Below, piece by piece: positions 34,793 to 36,148 of a DNA stretch of 36,148 bases. Source of the stretch: Hyella patelloides LEGE 07179 (lineage in GTDB: Bacteria > Cyanobacteriota > Cyanobacteriia > Cyanobacteriales > Xenococcaceae); assembly GCF_900659865.1 (NCBI RefSeq), contig NZ_LR213805.1:1-36148 (forward strand), read 5' to 3'. Position 1 is the first letter of the stretch. Every line of letters begins with the position of its first letter. The position numbers and the translations under genes are program-made. The notes beneath the pieces were generated by a model. It saw nothing but the letters and a program-made list of their open reading frames with translations, made no database searches and was not told where the DNA came from.

Positions 34793-36148
34793 CTAAACTA
34801 AAAATTGTGCTGCAATTGCATCGACCTCAAAAGGTGTAATTCCTAACTCAACAGAAAAAACAGTATCGGCTGCTTCTGGAGTACTTACTTCTTCTCCCCT
34901 AGCCTGCACGTGAAGTTTAAATAATCGATCCAGTTTAGGCTTATTTAAACTTGTCAAAGCTTTACCAATCAATACCATGCCCTTTTGATTATTCTCAATA
35001 TTATTACCTCTGCACCAGCTAGGCTGACGGGAAAGACTCATATCCGTCCACAGTATTTCTCGACTTCCTAAATCCAAAATAGCAGGAATACTAATGGCAG
35101 TATTAGCAGTCAAATCTACCTTATCTTGTACAGTCTGAGGTTCATAAATATCTCCACTAGCAGCATCTTGGCGAATCATCCAACCTGCAAAGCATTCAGG
35201 AATATTACAGAAAGGATGCTCGTTAAAAGACAAAACACTAACAACTATATATCTACCACCATACTTTAATACTGAGGGTATGTCTAAATCGATAAACTCA
35301 GATGCACCATTGGGTGCAGAAATAATATCACCACTATGAACAGCCTGATATTTATCAGATTTTAAATTGGTATAGGAAACGTGTTCTAAATAATTCCATT
35401 CAGCATCATACATTACCGCAGACAAGTCTAGATCGACATCTCCTGTTGGTTCTCTATTAATTACCCCTTCTTTCCACCAGATAAAAAATCTGACTGTATC
35501 TCCTGCTGGAATAGGCAATCTAGAGCCTCTAGTTAGCTGACGCAGGGACTTATTAGCAGAGCGTTGAGAAAAAGGGACGGGAAATGAGTGTAATTGCTCA
35601 TCAATGTATACTTTACCTAATACGGGTAATTGGGCAAAGCGATCGATCAAAGCCTGTTCACAAATTTGCACGACAGTTTGGCAGACAGATTTTTTAATCT
35701 TAGGTAATTCATTCTTAATGGCAAATGCCTTGGCAACGTTTCCTTTGGGGAAAAATACACGTAGCTCGTCCATTTGATGGCGATGTTCAAAATGACTGAT
35801 TAATTGTAATAAAACAGGTGTGGCAATTTGATTAGTTACTGTCTGAAAAGATTCAATTACTATCGATCGATCTTCATGATTTCTCAGTAAAAAGTCCAAA
35901 CGTCTGGCTAATTCTCCTGGTCTAGTTTGTAATAAACTTAAAGCATCCTGCCATTTTTCTTCAATAAAAGCAGTCTCTAAGCGACTGTTGAAAGTAGTGA
36001 CGGGTTTATTGTTACGGAGAATATCGAAAGCTTGATAACATTTGGGATAACGTTTCTTATATTCAAAAGGATGTATTCTTTCACCCAAACGAAGCCATCT
36101 TTTTTGATAACGCAGCATATCCTCCACTAATGAGTCACACTGCTCTAA
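34793..36148 (-). CDS. TerD-like protein (resembles MXAN_6230/SCO0854 family), 5' end beyond window
   Basis: At least 451 codons. The frame is open upstream of the GTG at 36127 to the window edge, so the N terminus is probably missing. About residues 205-325 (from that GTG) resemble a TerD/stress domain: RFFIWWKEG, the acidic GDVDLDLSAVMYD, HSGDIISAPNGASEFIDLD and PECFAGWMIRQ. The C terminus (ILDLGSREILWTDMSLS, then ADTVFSVELGITPFEVDAIA) matches what I recall of the MXAN_6230/SCO0854 family, whose members have a RING-like N-terminal region. The first ~170 residues here are helical. TerD domains bind calcium and occur in tellurite- and stress-response gene sets; no other ter gene is visible here. 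Confidence 0.7.
   Translation of the reverse strand, partial: LEQCDSLVEDMLRYQKRWLRLGERIHPFEYKKRYPKCYQAFDILRNNKPVTTFNSRLETAFIEEKWQDALSLLQTRPGELARRLDFLLRNHEDRSIVIESFQTVTNQIATPVLLQLISHFEHRHQMDELRVFFPKGNVAKAFAIKNELPKIKKSVCQTVVQICEQALIDRFAQLPVLGKVYIDEQLHSFPVPFSQRSANKSLRQLTRGSRLPIPAGDTVRFFIWWKEGVINREPTGDVDLDLSAVMYDAEWNYLEHVSYTNLKSDKYQAVHSGDIISAPNGASEFIDLDIPSVLKYGGRYIVVSVLSFNEHPFCNIPECFAGWMIRQDAASGDIYEPQTVQDKVDLTANTAISIPAILDLGSREILWTDMSLSRQPSWCRGNNIENNQKGMVLIGKALTSLNKPKLDRLFKLHVQARGEEVSTPEAADTVFSVELGITPFEVDAIAAQFLV

Overview
This is cyanobacterial chromosome. The evidence is an allophycocyanin-B subunit gene (apcD), frequent GCGATCGC (HIP1) octamers on both strands, AT-rich spacers, and a fused ribosomal-protein cluster in cyanobacterial order (no rpsJ, rpsN or rpmD; truA, rplM, rpsI, rpmE and prfA appended). 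A unicellular or pleurocapsalean-type cyanobacterium would fit, but the window does not fix the genus.

Layout. (1) 1-5660 is an accessory left arm. It holds the tail of an unidentified gene, a membrane-anchored CHAT (caspase-like) protein gene, a decayed second copy of that same gene tail, and, convergent to them, a 1079-aa mosaic protein (propeller-like head, duplicated beta domain, Ser-rich linker, eight 31-residue repeats). (2) 5661-22917 is a 31-gene minus-strand translation block from rplC to prfA, with secY, adk, rpoA and truA embedded. It is compact except for a 319-nt non-coding stretch between rplC and rplD. (3) 22918-24474 holds a likely structured rplC leader, a 157-aa Lys/Ala-rich hypothetical protein, and a 598-nt spacer with a long hairpin. 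(4) 24475-29324 holds ftsH, an orphan amino-acid ABC permease, fabG with a readable promoter, and a membrane-anchored TPR protein, plus three candidate micro-ORFs. (5) 29424-33330 holds an 853-aa secreted-type calcium-binding protein (seven FG-GAP blades plus about 20 RTX nonapeptides), a small integral membrane protein, and a spacer dense in inverted repeats. (6) 33331-36148 holds apcD, a lipoyl/octanoyl-transferase family gene just upstream of it, and the C-terminal part of a TerD-like protein that runs off the right edge.

How the genes fit together. The central block supplies ribosome assembly, the core RNA polymerase alpha subunit, the secretion channel and translation termination, and reads as one or a few long minus-strand transcripts ending at a clear terminator after prfA. 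The flanks are single-gene units facing different directions: protein quality control (FtsH), fatty-acid synthesis (FabG), amino-acid uptake, phycobilisome energy transfer (ApcD) and lipoylation.

The least explained items are the mosaic repeat protein with a perfect 16-bp palindrome upstream, the CHAT gene bracketed by a live and a dead copy of the same gene tail, the rplC-rplD insertion, and the TerD-like gene at the edge. No multi-gene novel system can be demonstrated from this window alone.
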